A stretch of 64,000 nt of DNA, taken from contig AMWX01000002.1 of assembly GCA_000307935.1 (NCBI GenBank), positions 186,001-250,000 of the forward strand, read 5' to 3'. Shown here in pieces: positions 25,834-36,678 of this stretch. This DNA is from SAR86 cluster bacterium SAR86E. GTDB lineage: Bacteria; Pseudomonadota; Gammaproteobacteria; Magnimaribacterales; D2472. The position numbers and the translations under genes were made by a program. The stretch's first letter is position 1. Every line of letters starts with the position of its first letter. The notes beneath the pieces were generated by a model. That model was not told the origin of the DNA. It saw only the letters and a list, made by a program, of their open reading frames with translations, and searched no databases.

Positions 25834-28249
25834 TATTGGCTTGTAAAAGTATATTTTCTGAGGAGGATCCAATTAGGATTTGATATGAGCCCTCTCTTAT
25901 TTGCCAAGCATTAGTCTCCACCGACCAAAAAGAAAAATTTCTTGGCCCTAGTTTAATCTCTACTTTTTTAAGCTCATGGGCACCAATTTCTTCTTTAATA
26001 AAACCCTGCAAAGTCTTGCAAGGTTCACCGGGAATAGGGCTTGCAGGGCCCACATAACATTGCGCTATTTCTAACCCAGAAATATCCCCAGTATTCTGAA
26101 TTTCAAACTTACATGTGACGACAAAATCACTACCGGTAGCAACTTCTAGATTTTTATAATTGAAACTTGTATATGATAATCCGTGACCAAAACAAAATAA
26201 TGGCTTGATTGAATTTGCTTCATACCATCGATGACCAACTAAAAGTTTTTCTTCATAGTTCATCTGTAAATCTTTTCCAGGATAGTGTTTATATGCAGGA
26301 GTATCTTCTATTTTAACTGGAAAGGATGTTGGTAATTTACCCGATGGGTTGACTTCTCCCGATAAAATATCAACCAAAGCATTTCCAAACTCTTGTCCGG
26401 CAAACCATGTTTGAATGATAGCTTTTGCTTTCTTTTCCCATGGCATATGAATCGGAGAACCGGTATTGATCACAACGATTGTGTTTTGATTGGCTTCTAA
26501 TATTGCTTCAATTAATTTATTTTGATTTGCAGGTAAATTGAAATCAGCTCTGTCATTTCCCTCTGTTTCCCAGTCCGAATTAGTTCCAACAATCAAGATA
26601 ACTTCATCTGCATTAGAAGCTGTTTCTAGAGCCTCTTGAAAAATATCTACCTCATCAGGAGTTTGGCATCCTATATAAACTGCTGGAAAATTTCCTTCAA
26701 AATTATACTGAACCTCAATTTTATAAGTTTCTCCTTTTTGTAAATTTATGACTCCTTTTTTTGAAGCAGAGCCAAAGGTAAAAAATGCCTCGCCAGGATC
26801 CATGCTAGTCCAATTATCAATTAGCTCATTCCCATCAATCAATAAACGACATTTTCCAATGCCAAAAATTTCAAATTCATGCAAGCCAGAAATATCAGGC
26901 TTATATTTACATGAAAACTTTACTGAGATATTTGGTCTTTTTTCATTTGAAAGCACATCTTTGGCAAAACCTTCAAAAACCCAAAACTTACTACCTGTTA
27001 AGTGTTCCTCTAAAATTAAATTCTTATCAAATTGATTTCCATCAAAGTATTCAACCAAGAAACCGTCTTTTTCTTCCATGAGCTCTTCATTTATTTTTGG
27101 AAGATACTTGTGAGTATGGCAGCCCTTTGAATATAGAATTTCTGCCTCATGCCCAAGTCTTTCTTGCACTGCTTCAAGTGGGTGAATTTGATAATGCGGC
27201 CTTAAACTTGCACTACCTCCACCAATGATTTGAGCCTCCAAGGCATTTGGTCCAATCACAGCTAATTTTTTAATATTTTTTTTCAAAGGCAGCGAACCTT
27301 CGTTTTTTAATAAAACCATCCCATCAGCTGCCGCTTTTCTTAACAGTAATCTATGTTTAGGTTGATCTATAGCTTGCTCGGCTTTAATTTCTGGTTTTTG
27401 AAATCTATTTGAGAACTCAGCCACAGTTAAAATTCTTTTAACTTTGTCATCTATCAATTTCTCAGAAACCTCACTGATTCTCACTGCATCAATTAATGCT
27501 TTGCCCCAGACATTACTGGGTCCAGGCATTTCAAGGTCTAAACCACCATTGGCATTTTCGATAGTTTCAAGCGCTGCTCCCCAATCGCTAACTACATACC
27601 CATCAAAACCCCATTCTTCTTTTAAGATCTTGATTAACAGATCTTGATGCGAACTACAAAAAATATTATTTAATTTGTTATATGCACTCATTACAACTTT
27701 TGCATTGCCTTCTTTGATACCCATTTCAAATGGCAATAAATAAATTTCTCTTAAAGTCTGCGCATCTATATTTGAGCTTATGGAGTGACGTTCATACTCA
27801 GTATCATTTCCAACAAAATGTTTTAAACAAGCTGCTACGTTTTTAGATTGGACACCCTGAACGTAATTGGTTGCAATTTTTCCAGTCAAAAATGGGTCCT
27901 CAGAAAAACTCTCAAAATGTCTTCCTCCCAAAGGATGCCTATGAATATTGATAGTAGGCCCCAATAGAACATCCACATCTTTTGCCTGCGCTTCTTCACC
28001 CAATGCAATGCCAATATCCTTGATTAGAGATAGGTCCCACGTAGAACCTATTGATATTGCGCAAGGAAAACAAGCTGAAGATTTGCCCGAATTAGAATCG
28101 CCTCGAACTCCGTTAGGCCCATCTGACATTTTTATGCTTGGAATATTCTTTTTTTCAATCTTGTTGGTATACCAAGAATTAAATCCACTTAATAAGGAAA
28201 CTTTTTCATCTAGAGTTAGTGTTTTTATGATCTGATCTATATTTTTCAT
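25802..28249 (-). CDS. glycoside hydrolase family 3 with PA14 domain (beta-glucosidase-like)
   Basis: An 815-residue GH3 enzyme. The TIM-barrel domain (about 1-290) has KHFVGND at 143-149 and the nucleophile in SDWG (Asp222). A PA14 sugar-binding domain (about 395-525, LVEYFDG to AVYIGCQ) is inserted in the second alpha/beta sandwich domain, and a fibronectin III-like domain ends the chain. This architecture is that of PA14-bearing beta-glucosidases such as Kluyveromyces BglI. No signal peptide is present, so it acts in the cytoplasm on imported oligosaccharides or glycosides, consistent with the GPH symporter nearby. The exact sugar is unknown. Confidence 0.92.
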   Translation of the reverse strand: MKNIDQIIKTLTLDEKVSLLSGFNSWYTNKIEKKNIPSIKMSDGPNGVRGDSNSGKSSACFPCAISIGSTWDLSLIKDIGIALGEEAQAKDVDVLLGPTINIHRHPLGGRHFESFSEDPFLTGKIATNYVQGVQSKNVAACLKHFVGNDTEYERHSISSNIDAQTLREIYLLPFEMGIKEGNAKVVMSAYNKLNNIFCSSHQDLLIKILKEEWGFDGYVVSDWGAALETIENANGGLDLEMPGPSNVWGKALIDAVRISEVSEKLIDDKVKRILTVAEFSNRFQKPEIKAEQAIDQPKHRLLLRKAAADGMVLLKNEGSLPLKKNIKKLAVIGPNALEAQIIGGGSASLRPHYQIHPLEAVQERLGHEAEILYSKGCHTHKYLPKINEELMEEKDGFLVEYFDGNQFDKNLILEEHLTGSKFWVFEGFAKDVLSNEKRPNISVKFSCKYKPDISGLHEFEIFGIGKCRLLIDGNELIDNWTSMDPGEAFFTFGSASKKGVINLQKGETYKIEVQYNFEGNFPAVYIGCQTPDEVDIFQEALETASNADEVILIVGTNSDWETEGNDRADFNLPANQNKLIEAILEANQNTIVVINTGSPIHMPWEKKAKAIIQTWFAGQEFGNALVDILSGEVNPSGKLPTSFPVKIEDTPAYKHYPGKDLQMNYEEKLLVGHRWYEANSIKPLFCFGHGLSYTSFNYKNLEVATGSDFVVTCKFEIQNTGDISGLEIAQCYVGPASPIPGEPCKTLQGFIKEEIGAHELKKVEIKLGPRNFSFWSVETNAWQIREGSYQILIGSSSENILLQANINLEQALEVR

Positions 28250-28290
28250 GTGTTAATCTTAATTCCTTTATAGTTAAAACACACTCTTAT

Positions 28291-29004
28291 ATGTCTTTAG
28301 AGTTCATAAGTTTTTTTGCCGCTCTATCTTTTGCAACCTCTTTGTTAACTTCTATATTTAGTGTTGGAGGGGGAATAATTATGCTTGTTGCGTTAGCACA
28401 ATCTTTTTCTCCTGGAACTCTTATTCCCTTGCATGGAGCGATACAATTATCAAATAATTTATCAAGGACATTCGTATATAGAAAATTTTTTAAATGGCAT
28501 TTAATTCAAAATATCCTTGTTGCTACCACCGTTGGGTCCGTTGGAGGAATATTATTATTTGGAGCTATATCAGAGCAAGTACTCATATGGTTGATTGCAG
28601 GAACAATCTTATTTTTTACTTGGGCGCCATTAGATAATTTTATACTTTCAATCATGAAGAATGATTGGTTCTGCGGACTGATTTCGGGTTTTGCTGGTAT
28701 TTTTATCGGTGCAAATGGCCCCTTGGTTACAGCCTACATGCGTTCAAAGAACTTAAATCCTGAATCACTAGTTGCAAATCATGGTGCTGTCATGATTTAT
28801 CAACACTCTATAAAAATCCTTTTATTTATGTATTTTTTTGGATTTTCAATTGGAGAATACCTATTCTTTATAATAATTTTAGCTATTGCTGGATTTGCAG
28901 GCGCAGTATTAGCTAAAGCTATAATCTCTTTAATCCCTTATGAAAGTTTTAATATTGCATTGAAGATACTTCTATCGTTTCTTGCTTTGATTCTAATTTT
29001 ATAA
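28291..29004 (+). CDS. TauE/SafE-type sulfite/anion exporter
   Basis: A 237-residue membrane protein with about seven hydrophobic segments in two repeats. The first repeat has SIFSVGGGIIML near residue 23 and the second GFAGIFIGANGPL near 130, the glycine-rich loops characteristic of TauE/SafE. Members export sulfite, sulfoacetate or other small anions. It is divergent from the GH3 gene across 41 bases, so both promoters overlap. A link to sulfated-sugar breakdown is possible but unsupported, since no sulfatase is in the window. Confidence 0.82.
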   Translation: MSLEFISFFAALSFATSLLTSIFSVGGGIIMLVALAQSFSPGTLIPLHGAIQLSNNLSRTFVYRKFFKWHLIQNILVATTVGSVGGILLFGAISEQVLIWLIAGTILFFTWAPLDNFILSIMKNDWFCGLISGFAGIFIGANGPLVTAYMRSKNLNPESLVANHGAVMIYQHSIKILLFMYFFGFSIGEYLFFIIILAIAGFAGAVLAKAIISLIPYESFNIALKILLSFLALILIL

Positions 29005-29063
29005 ATTGTAATTATGTTCATTAAAGTGCAATAGATGAAAAATATTCGTACAATCAAATAAAA

Positions 29064-29966
29064 ATGGTCAGTTCTATGAAGTTAGTTTTAGGTCTTTTTG
29101 GGTTGGAAAATTTTTATGGTGGAGATATTTCATCATATATTGAAATTTCTCAGATGGGTGAGGAGCTAGGTTTTGATTCAGTGAGTGTTACAGATCATGT
29201 GGTAATGGGAAAAAATCTTCATAAATATCCATTTGGAAAATTTCCACTCCCATCTGAGGCTCCTTGGTTCGAACCATTATCTTTGCTTACGATGATTGCC
29301 TCTAATACATCTAAAATTAATTTGGCAACTGCAATCCTAATTGCACCATTAAGAAATCCAGCCCTTCTTGCTAAGACAGTCGCCACTTTAGATACTATTT
29401 CCAAAGGTAGATTGGAGCTTGGAGTGGGTTTGGGGTGGCAAAAAGAAGAATTTGATGCAGCAGGAGTGAGTTTTGATGACCGCTCTGAAATATTTTGGGA
29501 AACTTTAGATATATGTAAATCTCTTTGGCAAGATAGCCCAATTTCTTTTCATGGGAAACATTTTAATTTTGATGATATTTGGTGCCACCCCCTTCCAGTC
29601 CAAGGTCAGGATTTACCCTTGTTATTTGGTTTAAAGATGACACATGAGAATGCCCAAAGAATTGCAAAAGTAGGGCATGGCTGGATTCCTATTAAGACCA
29701 GCCGAGACTTTATTTCAGCAGGAAGAGAAATTCTATCTGAAGCCTTTATAACAGAAGGCAGAAAAGATCAGCCCAGAATTCGAGGTCAACTTCCTACATG
29801 TGTTGATGAGAATGGAGCGCCGAATATAGATTTAACGCTTAAAGAATTAGAAAAATCCATGGCTGCCGGCCTTGATGAGGTAGAAGTTTTTCCAATTAAT
29901 TTTGTTCAAGCGCCTGATGATATCTATAAGGTGTTAAGACTTATTTCTGAAGTTAAAAAATCATGA
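29064..29966 (+). CDS. LLM-class (luciferase-like) flavin/F420 oxidoreductase
   Basis: A 300-residue TIM-barrel protein of the luciferase-like family, close to the TIGR03619-type F420-dependent group: GFDSVSVTDHVVM near 35, PLSLLTMIASNTSKINLATAIL near 75, KTVATLDTISKGRLELGVGLGWQKEEFDAAGV near 110-140. It would use FMN or F420 with O2 or a reducible substrate. A second in-frame ATG lies four codons inside, and neither has a strong ribosome site. Its TGA overlaps the next ATG (ATGA at 29963-29966), coupling it to an NTF2-like protein. Confidence 0.84.
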   Translation: MVSSMKLVLGLFGLENFYGGDISSYIEISQMGEELGFDSVSVTDHVVMGKNLHKYPFGKFPLPSEAPWFEPLSLLTMIASNTSKINLATAILIAPLRNPALLAKTVATLDTISKGRLELGVGLGWQKEEFDAAGVSFDDRSEIFWETLDICKSLWQDSPISFHGKHFNFDDIWCHPLPVQGQDLPLLFGLKMTHENAQRIAKVGHGWIPIKTSRDFISAGREILSEAFITEGRKDQPRIRGQLPTCVDENGAPNIDLTLKELEKSMAAGLDEVEVFPINFVQAPDDIYKVLRLISEVKKS

Positions 29967-30379
29967 GAAAAGATTTGATCCCATCCAAACTATCAAACTT
30001 ATATGCTTCCATTATTGATCAAAGAAGGTTTACTTCATTGAGTTCAATTATGTGGGAGGAATTTTCAATGCTAGGTGAGTTTGAAATTATTGGTTTAGAA
30101 AATTTTATAATTGCCATGAAGCAGCTTGAAAATTATCAAAGTACCATGCATCAAGTGATGAATGTTCAAGGTGAATGGGACGAAAATATTTACAAGGGAG
30201 AAACATATTGCATTGCAAGTCACATGTTTGATCAAGATAACAAACCTTATAAATTAGATATGGGCATCATTTACTCTGATGTGATTGAGATTAGGGAGGA
30301 GGCTGCTAAGTTTATCTCACGAACTTTTTCACTCAAATGGAAAAAAACAGATATCTTAGATCTCCCCGAGCAGAATTAA
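29963..30379 (+). CDS. NTF2/SnoaL-like small protein
   Basis: A 138-residue protein with the pattern of a SnoaL-like NTF2 fold: a helical N-terminus (LSNLYASIIDQRRFTSL), a single W-containing strand (IMWEEFSMLGEF), a helix and a terminal sheet. Such proteins act as isomerases, cyclases or hydratases on ring compounds, often beside oxidoreductases. It is coupled to the LLM gene and shares a TTAA with the oxyR stop, tail to tail. No active-site residue can be assigned with confidence. Confidence 0.7.
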   Translation: MRKDLIPSKLSNLYASIIDQRRFTSLSSIMWEEFSMLGEFEIIGLENFIIAMKQLENYQSTMHQVMNVQGEWDENIYKGETYCIASHMFDQDNKPYKLDMGIIYSDVIEIREEAAKFISRTFSLKWKKTDILDLPEQN

Positions 30380-31278
30380 ACTTGATCGAATTCTTTTAAG
30401 GATTTACCAAAGAAATCTATAAGTAGCCCAACACTTTCCATTCCTGCATAATTTGGTCTAGTTATCAAAGCAATCTCACGATGCGGCCCAGGCTCAGCTA
30501 AATGAGAAATAGATAAGTCTTTTTTATTTCCGACCAATTCTTTTAAAGCCATTTCCGGAACCAAGGTTGTTCCCATTTTACCTTTCACTAATTGAATAAG
30601 TGTATTTAAGCTTGAGGCTTTGAGGGAATATTGAGATGAAGAGGAAATATTGCATGCGTCTAAAATATGATCTTTTAGGCAATGACCATCTTCAAGAAGC
30701 ATAAGTTCTGAATGCTCTAGTTCCGATGCTCTTATTTCAGATTTTCCAGCATTCTTATTAAGACTATGTGAAACCCAAAAAAAGTCCTCTTCCCAAAATT
30801 TAAAGCTTAGGAGGCCCTGAACATCGTATGGTAAAGCCAGAATGGCCATATCCAACTCACCTTCCTTCACCCTATTAGTAAGAATTTGAGATTGACCTTC
30901 CTCTATCTTTAATTTCAGATTAGAGAATTCCTTTTGAAGTTTAGGCAGAACAATTGGAAGAAAATATGGACTAATTGTGGGAATGATACCAATTGATAGA
31001 GAGCGGCTAAGACCCGCTGAGTTATGCTGCGCAAGTTCATGAATATTGTGGACTTCTAATTTTATTTTTCTTGCTTTAGCTAATATCTCCTGCCCAAGAT
31101 TTGTTACGATAACTTTCTTATTGCTTCTTTCAAAAATTTTTACACCCAATTGAGCCTCTAATTCACTAATGGCATTGCTAAGGGTTGAAGGTGAAATAAA
31201 ACATTCCTCGGCAGCTTTTTTAAAATGTAGATTCCTTGCAACCGCTAAAGCATAATCAATTTGTCTAAGAGTAAGCAT
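30376..31278 (-). CDS. oxyR: peroxide sensor OxyR (LysR family)
   Basis: A 300-residue LysR-type regulator: an N-terminal winged helix (TLRQIDYALAVARNLHFKKAA) and a C-terminal sensor domain. The two redox cysteines are both present in the OxyR spacing: Cys200 in LLEDGHC and Cys209 in ILDACN, nine residues apart as Cys199 and Cys208 in E. coli. Peroxide joins them in a disulfide, which turns OxyR into an activator of katG, ahpC and similar genes. It is divergent from katG, a classic arrangement. Confidence 0.94.
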   Translation of the reverse strand: MLTLRQIDYALAVARNLHFKKAAEECFISPSTLSNAISELEAQLGVKIFERSNKKVIVTNLGQEILAKARKIKLEVHNIHELAQHNSAGLSRSLSIGIIPTISPYFLPIVLPKLQKEFSNLKLKIEEGQSQILTNRVKEGELDMAILALPYDVQGLLSFKFWEEDFFWVSHSLNKNAGKSEIRASELEHSELMLLEDGHCLKDHILDACNISSSSQYSLKASSLNTLIQLVKGKMGTTLVPEMALKELVGNKKDLSISHLAEPGPHREIALITRPNYAGMESVGLLIDFFGKSLKEFDQV

Positions 31279-33550
<2,272 letters not shown>

Positions 33551-33570
33551 TCAGCATCAATAGTTTGAAA

Positions 33571-33595
33571 AAGGGGGCTGAAAGCCCCTTTTTTT
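33571..33595 (+). terminator. rho-independent terminator after katG
   Basis: AAGGGGGCT (33571-33579), a three-base loop and AGCCCCTT (33583-33590) form a GC-rich hairpin with one bulged G, followed by a T-run. The A-run on the other side makes it usable from both directions, which would also end the small minus-strand gene. Confidence 0.9.
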
Positions 33596-33603
33596 ATTTA
33601 ATA

Positions 33604-33786
33604 TTAATAGTGGGGAGGCTTTTCATAATCTATAGGCGGGAAAGATGGTTTTTTATCTTCTATCCGATACTCTTTTTTTTTGTTTGAGTATTTTGACATT
33701 ACATCAGCGGCATCATCTACTGCAGATGGAGTTTTAGTTTTTTGAACCTTTTCCAGGTTGCTAGTTCTATTTTTTTTGCTTTCCAT
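33604..33786 (-). CDS. small charged, probably disordered protein
   Basis: A 60-residue lysine- and serine-rich frame between the katG terminator and coaD, with a PSFPPIDYEKPPHY end. It has no recognised family, no membrane segment and a weak ribosome site. It is kept because it fills the gap exactly and is followed by the shared terminator, but it could be a chance frame. Confidence 0.45.
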   Translation of the reverse strand: MESKKNRTSNLEKVQKTKTPSAVDDAADVMSKYSNKKKEYRIEDKKPSFPPIDYEKPPHY

Positions 33787-33851
33787 TGAGGATCATTTTA
33801 CATAATCTACTAATATTTTGATGAATTAAGAATGTTTAGTATGATTCGATA

Positions 33852-34334
33852 ATGAAGACAGCAATTTATCCAGGTTCTTTTGATCCAATTACCTTTGGTC
33901 ATATAGATATTGTTGAAAGAGCCGCTGCATTATTTGATAAAGTCATTCTTGGAGTTGCTGAGAGCCAGTCCAAGAATCCAATGTTTAGTGTAGAGGAGAG
34001 AATCGCACTTATCTCAGAAATTTTTAAAGATAATCCTAAGATTGATGTATTGGGATATTCTAGAAAATTAACTGTAGATTTGGCAAGAGAGAATGATGCA
34101 ATTGCAATTATTAGAGGTCTTAGAGCCGTTGCTGATTTTGAATATGAATTCCAGTTAGCAACCATGAATAGAAGTCTTGCACCAGATATTGAAAGTATCT
34201 TTTTTACTCCCAAAGATACTTTAATTTATGTCTCATCTAGCTTGGTCAAGGAAATTGCAACTTTTGGTGGAGATGTTTCTCGTTTTGTTTCACCGAATGT
34301 TAAAGCGGCTCTTATAAAAAAGATATCTGATTAA
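33852..34334 (+). CDS. coaD: phosphopantetheine adenylyltransferase
   Basis: A 160-residue nucleotidyltransferase of the CoaD family. It starts YPGSFDPITFGHIDIVERAA, containing the TxGH motif, and has IIRGLRAVADFEYEFQLATMNR near 88-110 and the ISSS-like YVSSSLVKEIATFGGDV end. It transfers AMP to 4'-phosphopantetheine to give dephospho-CoA, the penultimate CoA step, as a hexamer. Length equals that of E. coli CoaD. It shares a TTAA with the mutM stop. Confidence 0.97.
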   Translation: MKTAIYPGSFDPITFGHIDIVERAAALFDKVILGVAESQSKNPMFSVEERIALISEIFKDNPKIDVLGYSRKLTVDLARENDAIAIIRGLRAVADFEYEFQLATMNRSLAPDIESIFFTPKDTLIYVSSSLVKEIATFGGDVSRFVSPNVKAALIKKISD

Positions 34335-35143
34335 GTCTGACATTTACGACAATAAAATGTTGCCCTTTGTGATTGAATAATTCTTATAATTGATTCTTTT
34401 TTACAGTTCTTACACTTTTCATTCGCTCGATCATAAACAGCTAGGTCTATTTTGAAGTAACCCTTATTCCCATCGGGTTTATAAAAATCTTTAAGGGTTG
34501 TGCCCCCAGCTTTTATGGCAATCTTCAAGATTTTTTTAGCTGATTCAGCAATCTTGTTATGTTCTTTTTTTGTAATTGTTTTACTTTTTCTCGTAGGTCG
34601 AATCCTGGCATCAAATAATATTTCATTTGCATAAATATTTCCTATCCCCACAACATTTTGCTGATTCATAAGTGCATTTTTTATTGGCGATAAAGATTTT
34701 TTAATTTTTTGAAAGAAATACTCTCCATCAAATTCTCTTGATAGAGGTTCTGGACCAAGTTTATCTAATAAAAAATGCTTACTTGGCTCTCCAATGAGAT
34801 GCATTGACCCAAACCTTCTTGGATCATTAAATATTAGTTTTCCTTTTTGAAAAATAAATTCAATATGATCATGTTTTTTATAAAAATTAGACTTTTTGTT
34901 TGCAATTCTCAGGGTGCCCGTCATGCCTAGATGAATAAGTATCTGCGATTTTTCAATATGCAGGAGTATATATTTTGCTCTTCTATTAATTTTGTTAACT
35001 TTGAGTCCAAACAGCTTTTTAAAAGATTTACTGTCCACTTTCCATCTTAGGTTTGGATTATATATTTCTATAGATTCTAAGCTTTGATCAGCGAACTCTT
35101 GAATTGCTTGAACCGAAGTTTCAACCTCTGGCAATTCAGGCAT
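34331..35143 (-). CDS. mutM: formamidopyrimidine-DNA glycosylase
   Basis: A 270-residue Fpg/MutM repair glycosylase. The N-terminal PELPEVE gives the catalytic proline and Glu3. Later motifs are VGIGNIYANEILF near 165 and the C-terminal zinc finger with four cysteines (CKNCKK and CRKC) ending at the C-terminus. It removes 8-oxoguanine and cleaves the strand. It commonly sits beside coaD in gammaproteobacteria, here convergent with it. The usual GRGTT/TRGG N-terminal continuation is altered to TSVQAI, a modest divergence. Confidence 0.95.
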   Translation of the reverse strand: MPELPEVETSVQAIQEFADQSLESIEIYNPNLRWKVDSKSFKKLFGLKVNKINRRAKYILLHIEKSQILIHLGMTGTLRIANKKSNFYKKHDHIEFIFQKGKLIFNDPRRFGSMHLIGEPSKHFLLDKLGPEPLSREFDGEYFFQKIKKSLSPIKNALMNQQNVVGIGNIYANEILFDARIRPTRKSKTITKKEHNKIAESAKKILKIAIKAGGTTLKDFYKPDGNKGYFKIDLAVYDRANEKCKNCKKESIIRIIQSQRATFYCRKCQT

Positions 35144-35146
35144 GTC

Positions 35147-36478
35147 TTATCCGAGCAAATTATTTATTTTAATAAGATCTTCAGGACTTAGTGTTCCAGC
35201 AGCCAAATGCAGGCGAAGTGTTGTAATTAAGTAGTCATATTTTGCATTAGAGAGGTTTCGCTCAGCACTATAAAGATTTTTTTCAGCTTGAAGTAAGTCA
35301 ACTATATTTCTAGTCCCCACCTCATAACCAACTTTTGTAGCCTCAAGAGCGCTTGATGCCGAAACAACTGCTTGTTTTTGAGCTCTAAGATTTGCAACTA
35401 ATGTAACGACATTAGAATATTGACTTCTAACATCTTGTATAACGCTTCTCTCTGTAAAAAGAGCATCTTCTGATGATTTGTTCGACTCAGCATATGCCTG
35501 TTTAGTTCGTGAAATTACAGCGCCACCTTGAAATATTGGCATGGAAAGTTGCAGGCTATATGTATCTCTTTGTGTTTCATCTGGAACAGTAATATCAAAT
35601 AAGCCGCCAGTATCAAAACCATCTACACCATATTGATTGGTTTCAGATTCTGTTGAGTTGCCAACAATATCAACTTTAGGAAGGTGGTTAGATGCCACGC
35701 TCCTTGCATTATTTTTTGCGGCACTTTTTCTTAGATTTGCTGCTTTAAGTCTGAAGTTATTTGCAACAGCTTTTCTTGCCCATTCCTCTTTTGAGGCTGG
35801 CACTGGATTAGTAACATTTAAATCATTAACGAGACCGTCAAGTGAAAAGATCTCACGACCGACTAAAGCATTAAGAGATTCTTTCGCAGTATAAACTTCT
35901 CCTTCTATTCTTGTTCTTGCTGCAAGACTTAAATCAAAAGAAAGTTGAGCCTCTTGGACCTCTGTTACTGCAGCAAGACCGACTTCATATCTCTGTCTAA
36001 TTTGATCCAATTGTTTTTTGATAGCTTTTTCTTCAGATCTAGCTGCACTTAAATTATCTATTGCGCGCAGGACATTAAAATATAGTTCAGCAGTCCTTAC
36101 AATTAAGCTTTGTTGTGAGTAGGCAAAGTCAGCCTCAGCAGCATCTGTCAAAAACTTAGATTGTCTATATTTAAACCATGCATCCAGCCTTAACAATGGT
36201 TGGGTTAAACGTGCAGAAGTACTAAAATTATTATATTCGCTCTGTAAATTACCATTTTGATAATACTCATTCCAGTTTGTTTGAGCGCTTAAATTTATAT
36301 TTGGAAGTAGAGCAGCCCTTCCTTGAACTTTAATTTCTTTTCCTGATAAGTAAGAAAATTCAGCTGATCTATATTGAGGATCATTTTCTAACGCGTCATT
36401 GTAAATATCTAATAGGCTATCAGCCGATATATTTAAACTAATGGCAAAGAAAGAAATGGCTAGAATTTGTTTTTTCAT
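35147..36478 (-). CDS. tolC: TolC-type outer-membrane efflux protein
   Basis: A 443-residue outer-membrane factor. A signal peptide (ends near ISADS, residue 20) is followed by two internally similar halves, each a coiled-coil helical hairpin plus beta strands. Typical signatures are LLDIYNDALENDPQYRSAE at the start, the first-half end YEVGLAAVTEVQEAQ and the second-half YEVGTRNIVDLLQAEK. It forms the trimeric exit duct for type I secretion and multidrug pumps. No pump or adaptor gene is adjacent, as is usual for a shared TolC. A sigma70 promoter overlapped by a palindrome precedes it. Confidence 0.92.
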   Translation of the reverse strand: MKKQILAISFFAISLNISADSLLDIYNDALENDPQYRSAEFSYLSGKEIKVQGRAALLPNINLSAQTNWNEYYQNGNLQSEYNNFSTSARLTQPLLRLDAWFKYRQSKFLTDAAEADFAYSQQSLIVRTAELYFNVLRAIDNLSAARSEEKAIKKQLDQIRQRYEVGLAAVTEVQEAQLSFDLSLAARTRIEGEVYTAKESLNALVGREIFSLDGLVNDLNVTNPVPASKEEWARKAVANNFRLKAANLRKSAAKNNARSVASNHLPKVDIVGNSTESETNQYGVDGFDTGGLFDITVPDETQRDTYSLQLSMPIFQGGAVISRTKQAYAESNKSSEDALFTERSVIQDVRSQYSNVVTLVANLRAQKQAVVSASSALEATKVGYEVGTRNIVDLLQAEKNLYSAERNLSNAKYDYLITTLRLHLAAGTLSPEDLIKINNLLG

Positions 36479-36488
36479 ATTTAAAATT

Positions 36489-36509
36489 AATGTTTACACT
36501 GCATACATT
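36489..36509. promoter_or_regulatory. degenerate palindromic operator at tolC promoter
   Basis: AATGTTTAC-ACT-GCATACATT is a 21-base dyad with 7 of 9 arm positions complementary. Its left arm is identical to that of the 17633-17653 palindrome. It lies over the start point and the -10 (36507-36512) of the tolC promoter on the minus strand, a position expected for a repressor. Confidence 0.6.
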
Positions 36510-36536
36510 AAAACTCTTATTGGACACTGTTGTCAA
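36507..36536 (-). promoter_or_regulatory. sigma70 promoter of tolC
   Basis: On the minus strand a perfect TTGACA (36531-36536) is followed after 18 bases by TTTAAT (36507-36512), 28 bases before the tolC ATG. Confidence 0.7.
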
Positions 36537-36678
36537 GTTTGCTTTACACCGAAATACAATAAATATATTTTAATCTATTGTTAAACAATCTCCTAAAATC
36601 TCTCAAATTAATAGCTTTCTTTTAATTTACTTAGAGTAGAATACTAGTTAAAAGTTCATCAGTATCAGGAAGTATTAA

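Noticed and set aside
33899-34213. 104-residue minus-strand frame
   Set aside because: Antisense shadow of coaD.
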